Shown: positions 41,555 through 51,311, counted from the stretch's first letter. The stretch is 63,483 nucleotides of DNA from an uncultured bacterium (GCA_947073545.1 CAMTMP010000024.1:1-63483); one strand, 5' to 3'. Numbers and translations: made by a program. The notes: a model not told the origin generated them from the letters alone.

Positions 41555-43090
41555 ATGGGTATCACTTCCTTTTATTTTTTGTGTTTTTTTGCCATTTTAT
41601 TAATTGTATATTACAGCATTCCACGTAAATTTCAGTGGGGGTTTCTTTTGCTTGGCAGCGTGGCGTACTGTCTGCTTGCGGGACAGGGCGTATTGGTTTT
41701 TTATCCGCTCGTGTCTGTGGGCGCCTGTTATATGGGGACAAGACTGCTGGATATGGCGCCTGCGGAGGCGGAAAAGCGGCGAAAATGCATTCTTGCAGTG
41801 ACTATATTGGTCAATATTGGCATCCTTTTTGCTCTCAAGTATGTGAACTTTTTTATTAATACGCTGGATGGCGTCGTGCAGCTTTTCGGCGGGCCGGACA
41901 GGCTTATTTCCGGCGTGGACTTTCTGGTGCCTCTGGGAGTGAGCTTTTACACCTTCTCCCTTTTGGGGTATGTGATCGACGTCTATTACGGACTGGCCAA
42001 ACCCCAGAAAAATTTTGGCAGACTTGCGCTCTACGGGCTGTATTTTCCGAATCTGATTTCCGGGCCGATCTTAAAATACAGGGAGCACGCGGCGCAGTTT
42101 TTTGCCCCGCACGACTTTGACTATAAGCAGGTGACACAGGGATTGCAGCGCATGGTCTGGGGCCTTTTTAAGAAGCTGGTGATCGCCGAGCGGCTGGGCG
42201 TTTTGGTGAACACGGTTTACGGGGACTATGAGGGATATCCGGGCGCGTATATCTGGGTGGCTACCGTCTGTTACGCGTTTCAGCTATACACCGATTTCTC
42301 CGGCTGTATGGATATCGTGCTTGGACTGTCGCAGAGTTTGGGAATCGCACTGCCTGAAAACTTTCAGACGCCCTTTTTCGCGAAGAGTGTGGCGGAGTAC
42401 TGGCGCAGATGGCATATTACGCTCGGCGTGTGGATGAAGGATTATGTCTTTTACCCGCTTCTGAGGTCAAAACTGTTTACGAACCTGAACCAGTCTCTCA
42501 GAAAGAAATTTGGTAAAAAGAGAGGGAAACAGTACGCCACGTTTGCGGCCATGTTCGTTCTGTGGCTTACGGTGGGTATCTGGCACGGCGGCGACTGGAA
42601 GTTTGTGATCGGTTCCGGTCTGCTGCACTGGTTTTATATTGTGATGGAAGAGCTGTTGGCATCTCCTTTCGCCCGTCTGAATGAGCGGCTTCATGTAAAC
42701 GGCGAGGGACGGTTTTTGAGCGGCGTCCGTATCCTGCGCACGTTCTTTCTGGTATGCGTAGGCGATTTGTTCTTTCGCGCGGCTTCGGTGGGCGATGCGT
42801 TTTCTATGCTTGTATGGGCGGTGCGCGTGTGGAATCCGCAGGTTTTGCTGGACGGTTCTCTGTTGCAGCTTGGCCTTGACGGGATTGAGACGGCAGTGGC
42901 CGTTTTCTCCCTGCTTCTTCTGTGGGCGGTGTCACTGAAGCAGAGAAAGGAATCGGTGCGGGAATACATTGCAAAAAAGCCGCTTGTTGTCCGGTGGATT
43001 ATGTGGTATGCGCTCCTGTTTGCGGTCATCCTGCTTGGGTACTACGGGCCGGGATACAGCGCGTCGGAGTTTATTTACCAAGGGTTTTAA
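41555..43090 (+). CDS. Second MBOAT-family O-acyltransferase
   Basis: A 511-aa polytopic protein divergent from the first MBOAT operon. Landmarks are LVPLGVSFYTFSLLGYVIDVYYG, LYTDFSGCMDIVLGLSQ, YWRRWHITLGVWMKDYVFYPL and LTVGIWHGGDWKFVIG; His344 is the probable catalytic residue. GGAGG precedes ATG 41555. An extended -10 (TGCTATAGT, TATAGT at 41527-41532) lies upstream with a weak -35. No SGNH gene is adjacent, so its acyl donor partner may be encoded elsewhere, possibly the acyl carrier protein system 8 kb downstream. That link is inference. Confidence 0.92.
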   Translation: MGITSFYFLCFFAILLIVYYSIPRKFQWGFLLLGSVAYCLLAGQGVLVFYPLVSVGACYMGTRLLDMAPAEAEKRRKCILAVTILVNIGILFALKYVNFFINTLDGVVQLFGGPDRLISGVDFLVPLGVSFYTFSLLGYVIDVYYGLAKPQKNFGRLALYGLYFPNLISGPILKYREHAAQFFAPHDFDYKQVTQGLQRMVWGLFKKLVIAERLGVLVNTVYGDYEGYPGAYIWVATVCYAFQLYTDFSGCMDIVLGLSQSLGIALPENFQTPFFAKSVAEYWRRWHITLGVWMKDYVFYPLLRSKLFTNLNQSLRKKFGKKRGKQYATFAAMFVLWLTVGIWHGGDWKFVIGSGLLHWFYIVMEELLASPFARLNERLHVNGEGRFLSGVRILRTFFLVCVGDLFFRAASVGDAFSMLVWAVRVWNPQVLLDGSLLQLGLDGIETAVAVFSLLLLWAVSLKQRKESVREYIAKKPLVVRWIMWYALLFAVILLGYYGPGYSASEFIYQGF

Positions 43091-43203
43091 AAGTACACGG
43101 AAAAAGCCACGGGATTAGCCGGACAAGTTTTAAAAATACAATAGTAAAGACCGGAAAACTGTGGTAAACTGAGATATAAGATTATGAGTACGGGAGACGG
43201 AGA

Positions 43204-44136
43204 ATGGATAAGATAGCAGTATTAATACCCTGTTATAATGAGGAAAAGACCATTGCGAAGGTAGTGGCGGATGCCAGAGAAGCGCTGCCCGAGGCGGTGG
43301 TTTACGTGTATGACAATAATTCTACGGACCGCACGGTGGAGCTTGCAAAGGAAGCCGGCGCGGTGATCCGGCATGAGCATATGCAGGGAAAAGGAAATGT
43401 GATGCGCAGAATGTTCCGCGAGATAGAGGCGGAGTGCTATATCATGGTGGACGGCGACGACACTTACCCTATGGAGTACGCAAGGGAAATGGCGGATAAA
43501 GTGCTGCTTCACAGCGCGGATATGGTTGTGGGAGACAGACTTTCCTCCACCTACTTTACGGAAAATAAAAGACCCTTTCACAATTTCGGAAATTCCATTG
43601 TGCGAGGCAGTATCAACCGACTCTTCAACTGTGATATCAAGGATATTATGACGGGATACCGGGCGTTCAGCTACGGCTTTGTGAAGACGTTCCCCGTGCT
43701 TTCCACGGGCTTTGAGATTGAGACGGAGATGACCATCCACGCGGTCTACAACAATATGCAGATCGAGAATGTGATCGTAGACTACCGTGACAGACCGGAG
43801 GGCAGCGAATCGAAGCTGAATACCTTTTCGGACGGCTTTAAGGTGCTCCACACGATTTTGAAGCTCTACAGAGATTACAAGCCGTTCGGATTTTTCGGGC
43901 TGTGCTCGCTGATTCTGACGCTGCTTGCGGTGGTGTTTTTTATCCCCATTTTGATTACCTATATTGAGACGGGGATGGTGGACCGGTTCCCCACGCTGTT
44001 TGTCTGTGGGTTTATGGAACTGGCGGCCTTACAGTCTCTTTTTGCGGGTCTGATGTTGTCAAATATGGCGTTAAAGAACAGACGCGATTTTGAGTATCGG
44101 CTGACCCTTGTGACAAGGCGGCTGAGGGAAGAGTAG
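43204..44136 (+). CDS. GT2 glycosyltransferase with two C-terminal membrane helices
   Basis: A 310-aa protein. KIAVLIPCYNEEKTIAKVVAD, YVYDNNSTDRTVELA, IMVDGDDTYPMEYAR (DxD) and DIMTGYRAFSYGFVKTFP define a DPM1-like GT2. Two membrane helices lie at residues ~235-300. Like GtrB it probably loads a sugar on undecaprenyl phosphate for the neighbouring DUF6020/GT-C protein. A possible extended -10 promoter (TGGTAAACT, ~43161-43169) lies upstream; the ATG has GGGAGACGGAGA in front. Confidence 0.9.
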   Translation: MDKIAVLIPCYNEEKTIAKVVADAREALPEAVVYVYDNNSTDRTVELAKEAGAVIRHEHMQGKGNVMRRMFREIEAECYIMVDGDDTYPMEYAREMADKVLLHSADMVVGDRLSSTYFTENKRPFHNFGNSIVRGSINRLFNCDIKDIMTGYRAFSYGFVKTFPVLSTGFEIETEMTIHAVYNNMQIENVIVDYRDRPEGSESKLNTFSDGFKVLHTILKLYRDYKPFGFFGLCSLILTLLAVVFFIPILITYIETGMVDRFPTLFVCGFMELAALQSLFAGLMLSNMALKNRRDFEYRLTLVTRRLREE

Positions 44137-44141
44137 ATTGG

Positions 44142-44197
44142 TGTGCATAGACAGTCGGGGCATGTTCAGTGAATGGACATGCCCTTGGTTATGCGCA
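44142..44197 (+). other. Nested intercistronic hairpin
   Basis: Outer stem TGTGCATA (44142-44149) with TATGCGCA (44190-44197) and inner stem GGGCATGT (44158-44165) with ACATGCCC (44177-44184) form a long stem in the 98-base gap. A short T-tract (GTTTTTGG) follows at ~44208-44215. It may be an attenuator or processing site. Confidence 0.6.
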
Positions 44198-44234
44198 GGC
44201 AGGAAACGTTTTTGGACGGATAGGGAGAATGGCT

Positions 44235-46058
44235 ATGGAAAATATAAGAAAAAAAGGCCGGACGCGTGAGGCGGCATTGACAGGTACCGCCGCGGTTTTG
44301 GCGGTTGTCTGTGCAGGGCGCATATTCCTTCTTCTCCGGGGAGCGGGAAGTGTATATACGATGGGGATTTTTCCGATGGCGCTGCTCTTCGGGCTGTACT
44401 GTCTGTGGAAAAGGGCTTTGTTTTTGGAGGAGGTTCTTTTTTCCGCTGCGGTGCGGGGGATTCTGGCCGCCGGGTTTGCCGGACTGCAGGTGCTTGGACT
44501 TTTTTACAGTCATCCCGGCATATGCAGTGTGCCGGAGGCGGTTTTGTGGGTGATCTGTTTTACACCCCTCACTTTTGCAGGGCAGAATATGCTTTTCTTT
44601 CTGGCAGGGCAGGCGAACCGCGACGGCATGGGAAAAAAGACGTCCGGAGGGACGCGCGCTGTGGGCAAAGGCTCTTTCTTTGGAGCTTTCGCGCTGATCT
44701 TCGGGGGATTCTGTATTCCCTTTGCCACCTACTATCCGGCGATTATGGCCTATGACGTGATTCCCCAGCTCGACCAGATCCGGGTAAGCGGTCTGACCAC
44801 GCACCATCCGCTGATTCATACGCTCATGCTGAAGGGGTGCCTCAGAGTGGGAGAGCTTCTGGCTTTTCTGCCGAATGCGGACCGGGCGGGACTGGCACTC
44901 TATTCTGTTTTGCAGATGGCTGTGGTGGCGGCCTGCGTCGCCTGTGTTTACTGTTTCCTTTGCAGGCGTGGTGTGTCCCGGTGGCTTGGCTATGCTTTTG
45001 TCCTGTGTGCGGCGGTCTTTCCCACCCACGGCATGCTGGCGGTTTCCATTACGAAGGATACCATATACGCGGCGCTTACCATGGTGTTTACGGCGTTTGC
45101 TTGGGAGCTTGCGGTGACGGAGGAGAGTCCGGAAAAGGGATGGTTTGTCCGGTATGGGATATTGACTGTTCTGCTGCTTTTGTTCCGGAACAACAGTGTT
45201 TACGCATGGATTTTGTATGTGCTTGCGGCCTCTTTCTTTACCCTGCGGAGGAAATCCTTTTTCCGGAAGGCGTGCGCGTTCCACGGGGCGGCTTTTCTGC
45301 TATATCTGGCGCTCAATACGCTGATGGTGCAGGCGGTTTCGGCTACCAGCGACACGTACGCCAGAGAAATGCTGAGCGTTCCCGCCCAGCAGATTGCCAG
45401 AGTGGTGCAGTATCATGAGGAGGAGCTGACGCAGGAGGATTTGGACGCGCTTGCCGCGGTATGGGGAGAAAACCTGCCTGAATATGTGCCTGCCATTGCG
45501 GACAGGAGCAAGAAGGATATCGCGGGCGATGGCGAAACACTCCGGATTTTTGCCGGGGAGTGGGTTTCCCTCGGGCTTCGTTATCCCGGAGAGTATTTGC
45601 AGGCGTTTCTTTTGAAGAATAAGGGAATGTGGGATCTGACGGATCTGACCTATCTGAACGATGTGTATTCCTACGCGAAAGGGTATCTGCAGATCACTTA
45701 TCCGAGCGATCAGCAGCCCTATATGGAGGCGCTTGCGCCGGGGTATGTGCGGCATCAGAAATTGCAGCCTTTGCAGTCTCTCTATCGGTATTTCGCGGCG
45801 GGGGATGAGCTGTGGCGGTACTGTCCGCCTGCAGCGCTTGTGATGCAGCCGGCCTTTACCTGTTATCTGCTTCTGTTTTACTGTCTCTGCTGTATTGGCC
45901 TGAAAAAGCGGACGCTTTTGCTTCCGGCGGTGTATCTGCTGGCCCTTGCGGGGACGCTGCTCCTTGGGCCATGTGTGCTGACACGCTACATGTATCCACT
46001 GATGCTGTCGGTTACGGTGCTGGCGCTTCTGCTGTTCGGGCGCGGCACAGAGAAATGA
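44235..46058 (+). CDS. DUF6020-like GT-C membrane protein
   Basis: A 607-aa protein with about 12 helices. The external loop after helix six carries YYPAIMAYDVIPQLDQIRVSG followed by LTTHHPLIHTLM, a pattern I associate with DUF6020 family proteins, which are GT-C-like. AFPTHGMLAVSITKDT is a second conserved-looking block. ATG 44235 suits AGGGAGA at 44222-44228; ATG 44229 is too close. It follows a GT2 that could supply its lipid-linked sugar donor. The exact reaction is unknown. Confidence 0.68.
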   Translation: MENIRKKGRTREAALTGTAAVLAVVCAGRIFLLLRGAGSVYTMGIFPMALLFGLYCLWKRALFLEEVLFSAAVRGILAAGFAGLQVLGLFYSHPGICSVPEAVLWVICFTPLTFAGQNMLFFLAGQANRDGMGKKTSGGTRAVGKGSFFGAFALIFGGFCIPFATYYPAIMAYDVIPQLDQIRVSGLTTHHPLIHTLMLKGCLRVGELLAFLPNADRAGLALYSVLQMAVVAACVACVYCFLCRRGVSRWLGYAFVLCAAVFPTHGMLAVSITKDTIYAALTMVFTAFAWELAVTEESPEKGWFVRYGILTVLLLLFRNNSVYAWILYVLAASFFTLRRKSFFRKACAFHGAAFLLYLALNTLMVQAVSATSDTYAREMLSVPAQQIARVVQYHEEELTQEDLDALAAVWGENLPEYVPAIADRSKKDIAGDGETLRIFAGEWVSLGLRYPGEYLQAFLLKNKGMWDLTDLTYLNDVYSYAKGYLQITYPSDQQPYMEALAPGYVRHQKLQPLQSLYRYFAAGDELWRYCPPAALVMQPAFTCYLLLFYCLCCIGLKKRTLLLPAVYLLALAGTLLLGPCVLTRYMYPLMLSVTVLALLLFGRGTEK

Positions 46059-46154
46059 CAGATGTGTCATGAATTGACAAAAACAGAGGGGAAGCCGCCG
46101 CGCCGGGACGCCCAATCGAAAAAACGGCGCAGTCAAAAATATCGCAGGCAGTAT

Positions 46155-47972
46155 TCACAGGGGGTGTAGTTGGTACACCATGTAAGCGGTATCCCCGGCG
46201 GTGAAGGTATCCGCGACGGAAAGACCTGCCTGAAAGGTATGCCGGAAGTACATGATGACGGGGTGCTCCTCGTTGTAGGGAGCCTCCTGCAGAATAAAGT
46301 ATACGTGTTCGCTGTCCACCACATCCCGGCCGAAATTGCCGATGCCGTGGGCAGCGAGCTTTTTTTGTGTGTTTGGGTTGCACACAACGCCCCAGTTGGT
46401 GTAGATAAAATTCTGGTAAGTATCCTGTCCCCGGCCAAAGGGCGTCTCGTAAAAGTGCTCCAGCGTGCCGGAGCCGTAAGTCCATATGTAAAAATTGTCC
46501 GGATGCGCTTGGCAGTATTCCCGCAGCTCTTGCCATGTCTCTTCATGGACGCGGTAGTTTTCCCAAACGTTCCGGTGGGTCACATACACCGAAAAAAGGC
46601 TGAGGCAGCCGAGCAGGGGAAGAAGCACATAGTACCGCCTGCGGTTTTCTGAGGGCAGCAGATTGAATGCCAGAATGATTCCCAGAAGGATCAGAAAATC
46701 CACGGTAATCAGAGGTTGGATGATGCGTTTGGGGAATCGGCCCTCGTAGAGCACATAGCCCCAGCTCACACTCCGCCCGAACAGATACATCAGGTACACG
46801 AATAGGGCGCGGGCATTGCGCTCCCAAAAGATCAGCACGGGGGTAAAGAGCAGCAAAAATCCGGCGAGCAGGTTCGCGGGCTGCATGCCGTCCTTGTAGA
46901 AAAAGACATTTACGGCGGAAACCGCCATGTTTTTCAGCCGCTCTTTCATGCTTGTGCGGGCCAGATAGCAACGTCTGGCAATATCGTGCATCTGTTTCCA
47001 GTCGGACACCGACATATCGTAGCCAATGTGCGGCGCGCCGTTTTTGCGGTACATGTAAGCCTCCTCGTCTAAGCCAAGCGCCTGCAGATCGTCCCGGCAC
47101 TCCTCGTATTCGGGCCAGCCATAGAAATCGCCTACCCGTTCTCTGTAGTGGTTGATTTTTCGGAAATCGGCCCACTCGTCGGCGGAGTAAGCGGCGGCGT
47201 TTGCGCCAAGGAGCAGCCCCATGCCGAGGCATAAAAACAGGGCGAAGCCAAGGAGCTTGGCCGCCGCTGCGTCATACTCGTTTTTGACGGCGGACACCCA
47301 TTTGCAGAGCCAGAGCATACCGGCCATGGGCAGCATGAGATAAAATATATTCTGGCGCATACTGAAAGAGACCCACGAAAAAAGCAGGGTCGGTATATTA
47401 TCCAGAAAGAAGCCGACGGTTGACTGGTTGATGCGGGCAGTGATGAAGCAAAACAGAGCCGCTGCAGCCGCCAGTCCGGCGGTGGTGGTGTACTGCGCCT
47501 GTGCGAACACGTTCAGGTCAATGATGAAAAACAGGAGCAGAAAAGCGGTCAGTGCGGGCGGCCAGAGCGCGGCCTGCGGATTGTGCCGCTGACGGAGCCG
47601 CAGAATGCGCCGATAGACGGCATAAAGGGATAATACCTGTACGGTGTGCTGGAAGATGCCGTACCATGGAATGAAGCTCCAACGGGTATAGAGTTTTGAG
47701 AGCAGCCATGAAAGGGGGTAGAGAAAAAACATGACATGAGCGTCAGGCGTGCCCGTGTACGCCCCCGAGAGGATGCTGTACATGCCCCAGTCGTCGTTGA
47801 TGCCGTCCACCGGCTTTATGAAAAACAGTAAGATCGTGTAAAAGGCAAGAAAGAGTACAAGAAAAAGAAGATCCCCATGAAAAAGGGAGGGGATATTCTT
47901 ACGTGCATTTCGGCTGTCTCTATGTCCGAAGAAGGGCGTGTCAGGCTGCGCCCCCGGGGTCATTAATGGCAT
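46155..47972 (-). CDS. GT-C-like membrane glycosyltransferase
   Basis: A 605-aa polytopic protein (about 11 helices). Its first external loop has KPVDGINDDWGMYSILSGAYTG, with the Asp-Asp seen in GT-C enzymes, and SFSMRQNIFYLMLPMAGM follows. A soluble extracellular C-terminal domain of about 120 residues ends VADTFTAGDTAYMVYQLHPL. AAAGGA lies before ATG 47972; the longer frame to 48038 crosses the promoter. It is a single minus-strand gene, convergent with the DUF6020-like gene and divergent from the SGNH gene. Substrate unknown. Confidence 0.62.
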   Translation of the reverse strand: MPLMTPGAQPDTPFFGHRDSRNARKNIPSLFHGDLLFLVLFLAFYTILLFFIKPVDGINDDWGMYSILSGAYTGTPDAHVMFFLYPLSWLLSKLYTRWSFIPWYGIFQHTVQVLSLYAVYRRILRLRQRHNPQAALWPPALTAFLLLFFIIDLNVFAQAQYTTTAGLAAAAALFCFITARINQSTVGFFLDNIPTLLFSWVSFSMRQNIFYLMLPMAGMLWLCKWVSAVKNEYDAAAAKLLGFALFLCLGMGLLLGANAAAYSADEWADFRKINHYRERVGDFYGWPEYEECRDDLQALGLDEEAYMYRKNGAPHIGYDMSVSDWKQMHDIARRCYLARTSMKERLKNMAVSAVNVFFYKDGMQPANLLAGFLLLFTPVLIFWERNARALFVYLMYLFGRSVSWGYVLYEGRFPKRIIQPLITVDFLILLGIILAFNLLPSENRRRYYVLLPLLGCLSLFSVYVTHRNVWENYRVHEETWQELREYCQAHPDNFYIWTYGSGTLEHFYETPFGRGQDTYQNFIYTNWGVVCNPNTQKKLAAHGIGNFGRDVVDSEHVYFILQEAPYNEEHPVIMYFRHTFQAGLSVADTFTAGDTAYMVYQLHPL

Positions 47973-48023
47973 CGTTTTATCCTTTCGTAAATGAATTGCT
48001 TCGCATATTTTTAAGTTGTCTCT

Positions 48024-48053
48024 ATTATAATATAACATAATGTAACATGTCAG
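48024..48053 (-). promoter_or_regulatory. Promoter of the minus-strand GT-C gene
   Basis: On the minus strand: CTGACA (48053-48048), 18 bases, then TATAAT (48029-48024). Overlapping TTATAT/TGTTAC repeats lie in the spacer. The rest of the 237-base gap to 48209 has a possible plus-strand -10 TATACT (48162-48167) and nothing else clear. Confidence 0.68.
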
Positions 48054-48209
48054 CAGGAAATCAGCGGAAGTTTATTATACCATAACATATTAAGATTTAT
48101 GGAAGATTTTTTTAATTCTGGGAGCATGTGATAGGAAAATCGGGAAAGATGTGGTAAAGTATATACTAAACGCAGGGAGATAATTCATGCAGGGAAAGGT
48201 CGGTAAAGG

Positions 48210-49334
48210 ATGGGAAATACGAGACGTGGCAGACAGAATATAAATATGCTTCTGGTGGTTTTGATCGGCTTTTGCGTTTTGGCGATTATTGAGATTATAT
48301 ACGGGCAAGCGCAGATGAAAGTGGAGCGGGAACGGCTGGATTTGGAGGAGCAGAACCGTCAGGCCGTGGAAGAGCTGAAAGAGGAATGGCGAAGCCTGAA
48401 GGAGGGCTCCAGCGTGGTGACCGCGGAGAGTGAAGCCGCTCCCGCAGCCAGCGAAGCGGATCAGGAGGAGAAGCCGGAAAAGATTACGAAGCAGGAGACG
48501 GCGAAACAGGAGAAGAAAGAGGAAAAGACCGGGGAAAAGAAAGAGGATGCCGAGCCCCAAGAGAAGGATGAGCGGGATTACAGTATGCAGATTGTCATTC
48601 TGGGCGACAGCATCATGGACGGAGATCGGACGGAGAGCGGCGCGGCGGATATCATCGGCGAGCAGTTGGACGCGAAGATTTATAATATGTCCATGGGAGG
48701 CACCACGGCGGCGCTTCTGCCCAATGACCAGTACAATTTCGCCACATGGGAGTCCCGCAGCCTGCTGGGCGTGGTACATGGAATCCTTGGCAATATCAAT
48801 ACGGATATCTTTGACGGGTATGCGGCGGGCGACGTGCTGGAAACCTGTGATTTTGACAAGACGGATTATTTTATCATAGAGTACGGTGTGAACGATTTTT
48901 TGACAAAACAGATTCCCAACAGCAGATATCTGGAGGGCGGCGACACGCTGGCGATAGACGAGGCGCATACGTATACCGGCGCGCTGCACGATGCGGTCAG
49001 CAGGCTTAAGGAACGTTTCCCGGATGCGGGGATTCTGTTGGTTTCGCCTCACTACTGCCAGGTCTTTAACGGACAGACGTTTATTGGTGACGGCTACTCT
49101 CTGGATTACGGCTACGGCCCGCTGATCACTTACGCGAGAGGAACCGGATATGTGGCAGGGCAGTTTGAGGAGGAGCGCGTGTTCTTCTTCAATGCGTTCG
49201 AGGAGAGCGGCATCGATGCGGGCACCGCGGAGCAATATCTGGCGGACGGCATTCACATGACCCCTCTGGGGGCGAGAGTATACGCGGAGAAGATCGCCAG
49301 AATAATTTACAGTGACTTCGCGCCGGAGGAATGA
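48210..49334 (+). CDS. Membrane-anchored SGNH/GDSL hydrolase or acyltransferase
   Basis: A 374-aa protein: one N-terminal membrane helix (residues ~12-33), a long charged Lys/Glu-rich coiled linker (~35-125), then an extracellular SGNH domain. Blocks are IVILGDSIMDG (nucleophile Ser), MSMGGTTA (Gly), IEYGVND (Asn) and ADGIHMTPLGA (Asp-His), so all four catalytic positions are present. It could remove or transfer acyl-type groups on the surface glycan. It directly precedes the FkbH-like/ACP genes on the same strand, which makes glyceryl or acyl handling plausible but unproven. Confidence 0.82.
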   Translation: MGNTRRGRQNINMLLVVLIGFCVLAIIEIIYGQAQMKVERERLDLEEQNRQAVEELKEEWRSLKEGSSVVTAESEAAPAASEADQEEKPEKITKQETAKQEKKEEKTGEKKEDAEPQEKDERDYSMQIVILGDSIMDGDRTESGAADIIGEQLDAKIYNMSMGGTTAALLPNDQYNFATWESRSLLGVVHGILGNINTDIFDGYAAGDVLETCDFDKTDYFIIEYGVNDFLTKQIPNSRYLEGGDTLAIDEAHTYTGALHDAVSRLKERFPDAGILLVSPHYCQVFNGQTFIGDGYSLDYGYGPLITYARGTGYVAGQFEEERVFFFNAFEESGIDAGTAEQYLADGIHMTPLGARVYAEKIARIIYSDFAPEE

Positions 49335-49364
49335 TTGCATAGGGCAGGCAAAATATGGTATGAT
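49335..49364 (+). promoter_or_regulatory. Promoter of the FkbH-like gene
   Basis: TTGCAT (49335-49340), 18 bases, then TGGTATGAT with TATGAT at 49359-49364 (extended -10). It begins immediately after the stop codon of the SGNH gene. Confidence 0.7.
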
Positions 49365-49366
49365 AA

Positions 49367-49389
49367 AAGGCAGGTGCAAAACCTGCCTT
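49367..49389 (+). terminator. Hairpin between SGNH and FkbH-like genes
   Basis: AAGGCAGGT (49367-49375) pairs with ACCTGCCTT (49381-49389) around loop GCAAA; only ATTT follows. It could end the SGNH transcript or sit at the 5' end of the new message, since the predicted start is near 49371. Confidence 0.5.
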
Positions 49390-49439
49390 ATTTGCGTGTA
49401 TAAGCAGAGCCGGAAGATTTATATTTGTGGAGAGAATGT

Positions 49440-51311
49440 ATGCGGGAACTGGAATACCCCTTTGACGGGGAACTTATCTTAAAAAAATCAAAGAGGCTAA
49501 GGCGCGCGCTTCTGGAGGAACGGTCTGACTTTCTGGAGAAGCGGATCGCCGTTCTGGGCGGCAGCACGACCCATGATATCATACGCATACTGGAGCTGTT
49601 TTTGCTGGAGCAGGGTATCCGTCCCGTGTTTTACGAGTCCGAGTATGCGCAGTACTGGCAGGATGTGATGTTTGACAACCCGGAGCTTGTTTCGTTTGCC
49701 CCGGATCTGATTTTTATCCATACATCCAACAGGAACATTACGACATGGCCTGCCGTTTCTGATAAGACGGAGGAGGTGGAGGCGCTTCTGGCGGAGCAGT
49801 TCGCCCATTTTCAGGCGATGTGGGAGAAAATTGCGGAGGTCTACCGATGCCCCGTGATCCAGAACAATTTCGAGTATCCTTTTTACAGGCTTTTGGGCAA
49901 TCAGGAAGGAGTGTATCCCCAAGGGCGGATCAGTTTTATCAACAGCCTGAATGAAAAATTTTATCAGTACGCCAGGGAGCACGGGAATTTTTATATCCAC
50001 GATATCAATTATCTGTCGGCTTCCTACGGACTTGACAGATGGGCGGATCCTTTGTACTGGCATATGTACAAATATGCCTGCTGCATGCAGGCGGTTCCTG
50101 TCTTTGCCCACAATCTGGCGAATATCATCAAGTCGGTTTTCGGCAGAAATAAGAAAGCGCTTGTGCTGGATCTGGACAATACGCTTTGGGGCGGCGTTGT
50201 GGGTGACGACGGCCCGGAAAATCTGGAGATCGGGCAGGAGACGCCGATGGGACAGGCTTATTCGGAATTTCAAGGCTACGTGAAAGCGCAGAAGGACATA
50301 GGCGTCATGCTTACCGTGAACTCCAAGAATGAGCATGACAATGCCTTAGCCGGACTGCATCACCCGGAGGGGGTGATTAAGCCGGAGGATTTCGTATTGA
50401 TTAAGGCGAACTGGGAGCCGAAGAGTGAGAATATAAACGCCATTGCGCGGGAATTGAATATTCTGCCGGACGCACTGGTGTTTGTGGACGACAACCCGGC
50501 GGAGCGGGAGATTGTGGGCGCGCAGTCGACGGGGACGGCGGTTCCCGAAATCGGTACGCCGGAGCAGTATATCCGTGTGCTTGACCACAGCGGTTTTTTC
50601 GAGGTGACAAGCCTGTCGGAGGACGACAGGAAACGAAACGAGATGTATCAGGCCAATATGGCAAGAAAAGTGCAGCAGGAGCGTTTCGCTGATTACAGGG
50701 AGTATCTGCTGTCTCTGGAAATGCATGGCACGATCCGCTCCTTTGAAGCGGTTTACATGGCGCGGATCGCTCAGCTTACGAATAAGAGCAATCAGTTTAA
50801 TCTGACTACGAGACGTTTTACGCAGGCACAGATCGAGTCGTTTGCGGCGGATTCCGAATATATTACCCGTTATGGAAAGCTGGAGGACCGTTTCGGGGAC
50901 AATGGCGTGGTCTCTGTGGTAATCGGCAGAAAGGGAACGCTGGCCGATACAGATATTTACCGGCGGGGAGAGATACCGGATGCGTCAGACAGTGCGGCGT
51001 CAGGCGCAGATGTGCTGCACTTGGAGCTGTGGCTGATGAGCTGCCGCGTATTAAAGCGGGATATGGAGTACGCCATGATGGACAGTGTGGTGGAGGCGTG
51101 CCGGGAATGCGGAATCGGGACGATTATGGGATATTATTATCCCACGGCGAAGAATGCCATGGTGAAGGCCTTTTATCAGACCATGGGATTTGAAAGGACG
51201 GAAGAAACTGACACGGGCGTCACGATATGGCGGTATGAGATCCCCGCGGATTATGAGAACAAAAATACGGTTATTAGCGTGAAAAGTACTTCTAAAGACG
51301 TCCCGTCATAG
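49440..51311 (+). CDS. FkbH-like HAD-IIIC protein (probable glyceryl-ACP synthase)
   Basis: A 623-aa cytoplasmic protein in three parts: an SGNH-like N-terminal domain (VLGGSTTHDIIRILELFL, residues ~40-225), a HAD-IIIC domain opened by LVLDLDNTLWGGVVGDDG with catalytic Asp244 and Asp246, and a C-terminal GNAT-like domain (~440-605) containing NKSNQFNLTTRRFT. FkbH proteins dephosphorylate 1,3-bisphosphoglycerate and load the glyceryl group onto an acyl carrier protein. The acyl carrier protein gene lies next. ATG 49440 has GGAGAG five bases upstream; a TTG at 49425 would add five residues. In a glycan locus the glyceryl group is probably a glycan substituent, not a polyketide unit. The stop codon lies within repeat element A. 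Confidence 0.87.
   Translation: MRELEYPFDGELILKKSKRLRRALLEERSDFLEKRIAVLGGSTTHDIIRILELFLLEQGIRPVFYESEYAQYWQDVMFDNPELVSFAPDLIFIHTSNRNITTWPAVSDKTEEVEALLAEQFAHFQAMWEKIAEVYRCPVIQNNFEYPFYRLLGNQEGVYPQGRISFINSLNEKFYQYAREHGNFYIHDINYLSASYGLDRWADPLYWHMYKYACCMQAVPVFAHNLANIIKSVFGRNKKALVLDLDNTLWGGVVGDDGPENLEIGQETPMGQAYSEFQGYVKAQKDIGVMLTVNSKNEHDNALAGLHHPEGVIKPEDFVLIKANWEPKSENINAIARELNILPDALVFVDDNPAEREIVGAQSTGTAVPEIGTPEQYIRVLDHSGFFEVTSLSEDDRKRNEMYQANMARKVQQERFADYREYLLSLEMHGTIRSFEAVYMARIAQLTNKSNQFNLTTRRFTQAQIESFAADSEYITRYGKLEDRFGDNGVVSVVIGRKGTLADTDIYRRGEIPDASDSAASGADVLHLELWLMSCRVLKRDMEYAMMDSVVEACRECGIGTIMGYYYPTAKNAMVKAFYQTMGFERTEETDTGVTIWRYEIPADYENKNTVISVKSTSKDVPS

Noticed and set aside
48090..49379. A 429-aa frame opposite the SGNH protein
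   Set aside because: The plus strand has all four SGNH blocks; the minus frame has low-complexity Leu/Phe/Arg from the complement of Lys/Glu codons.
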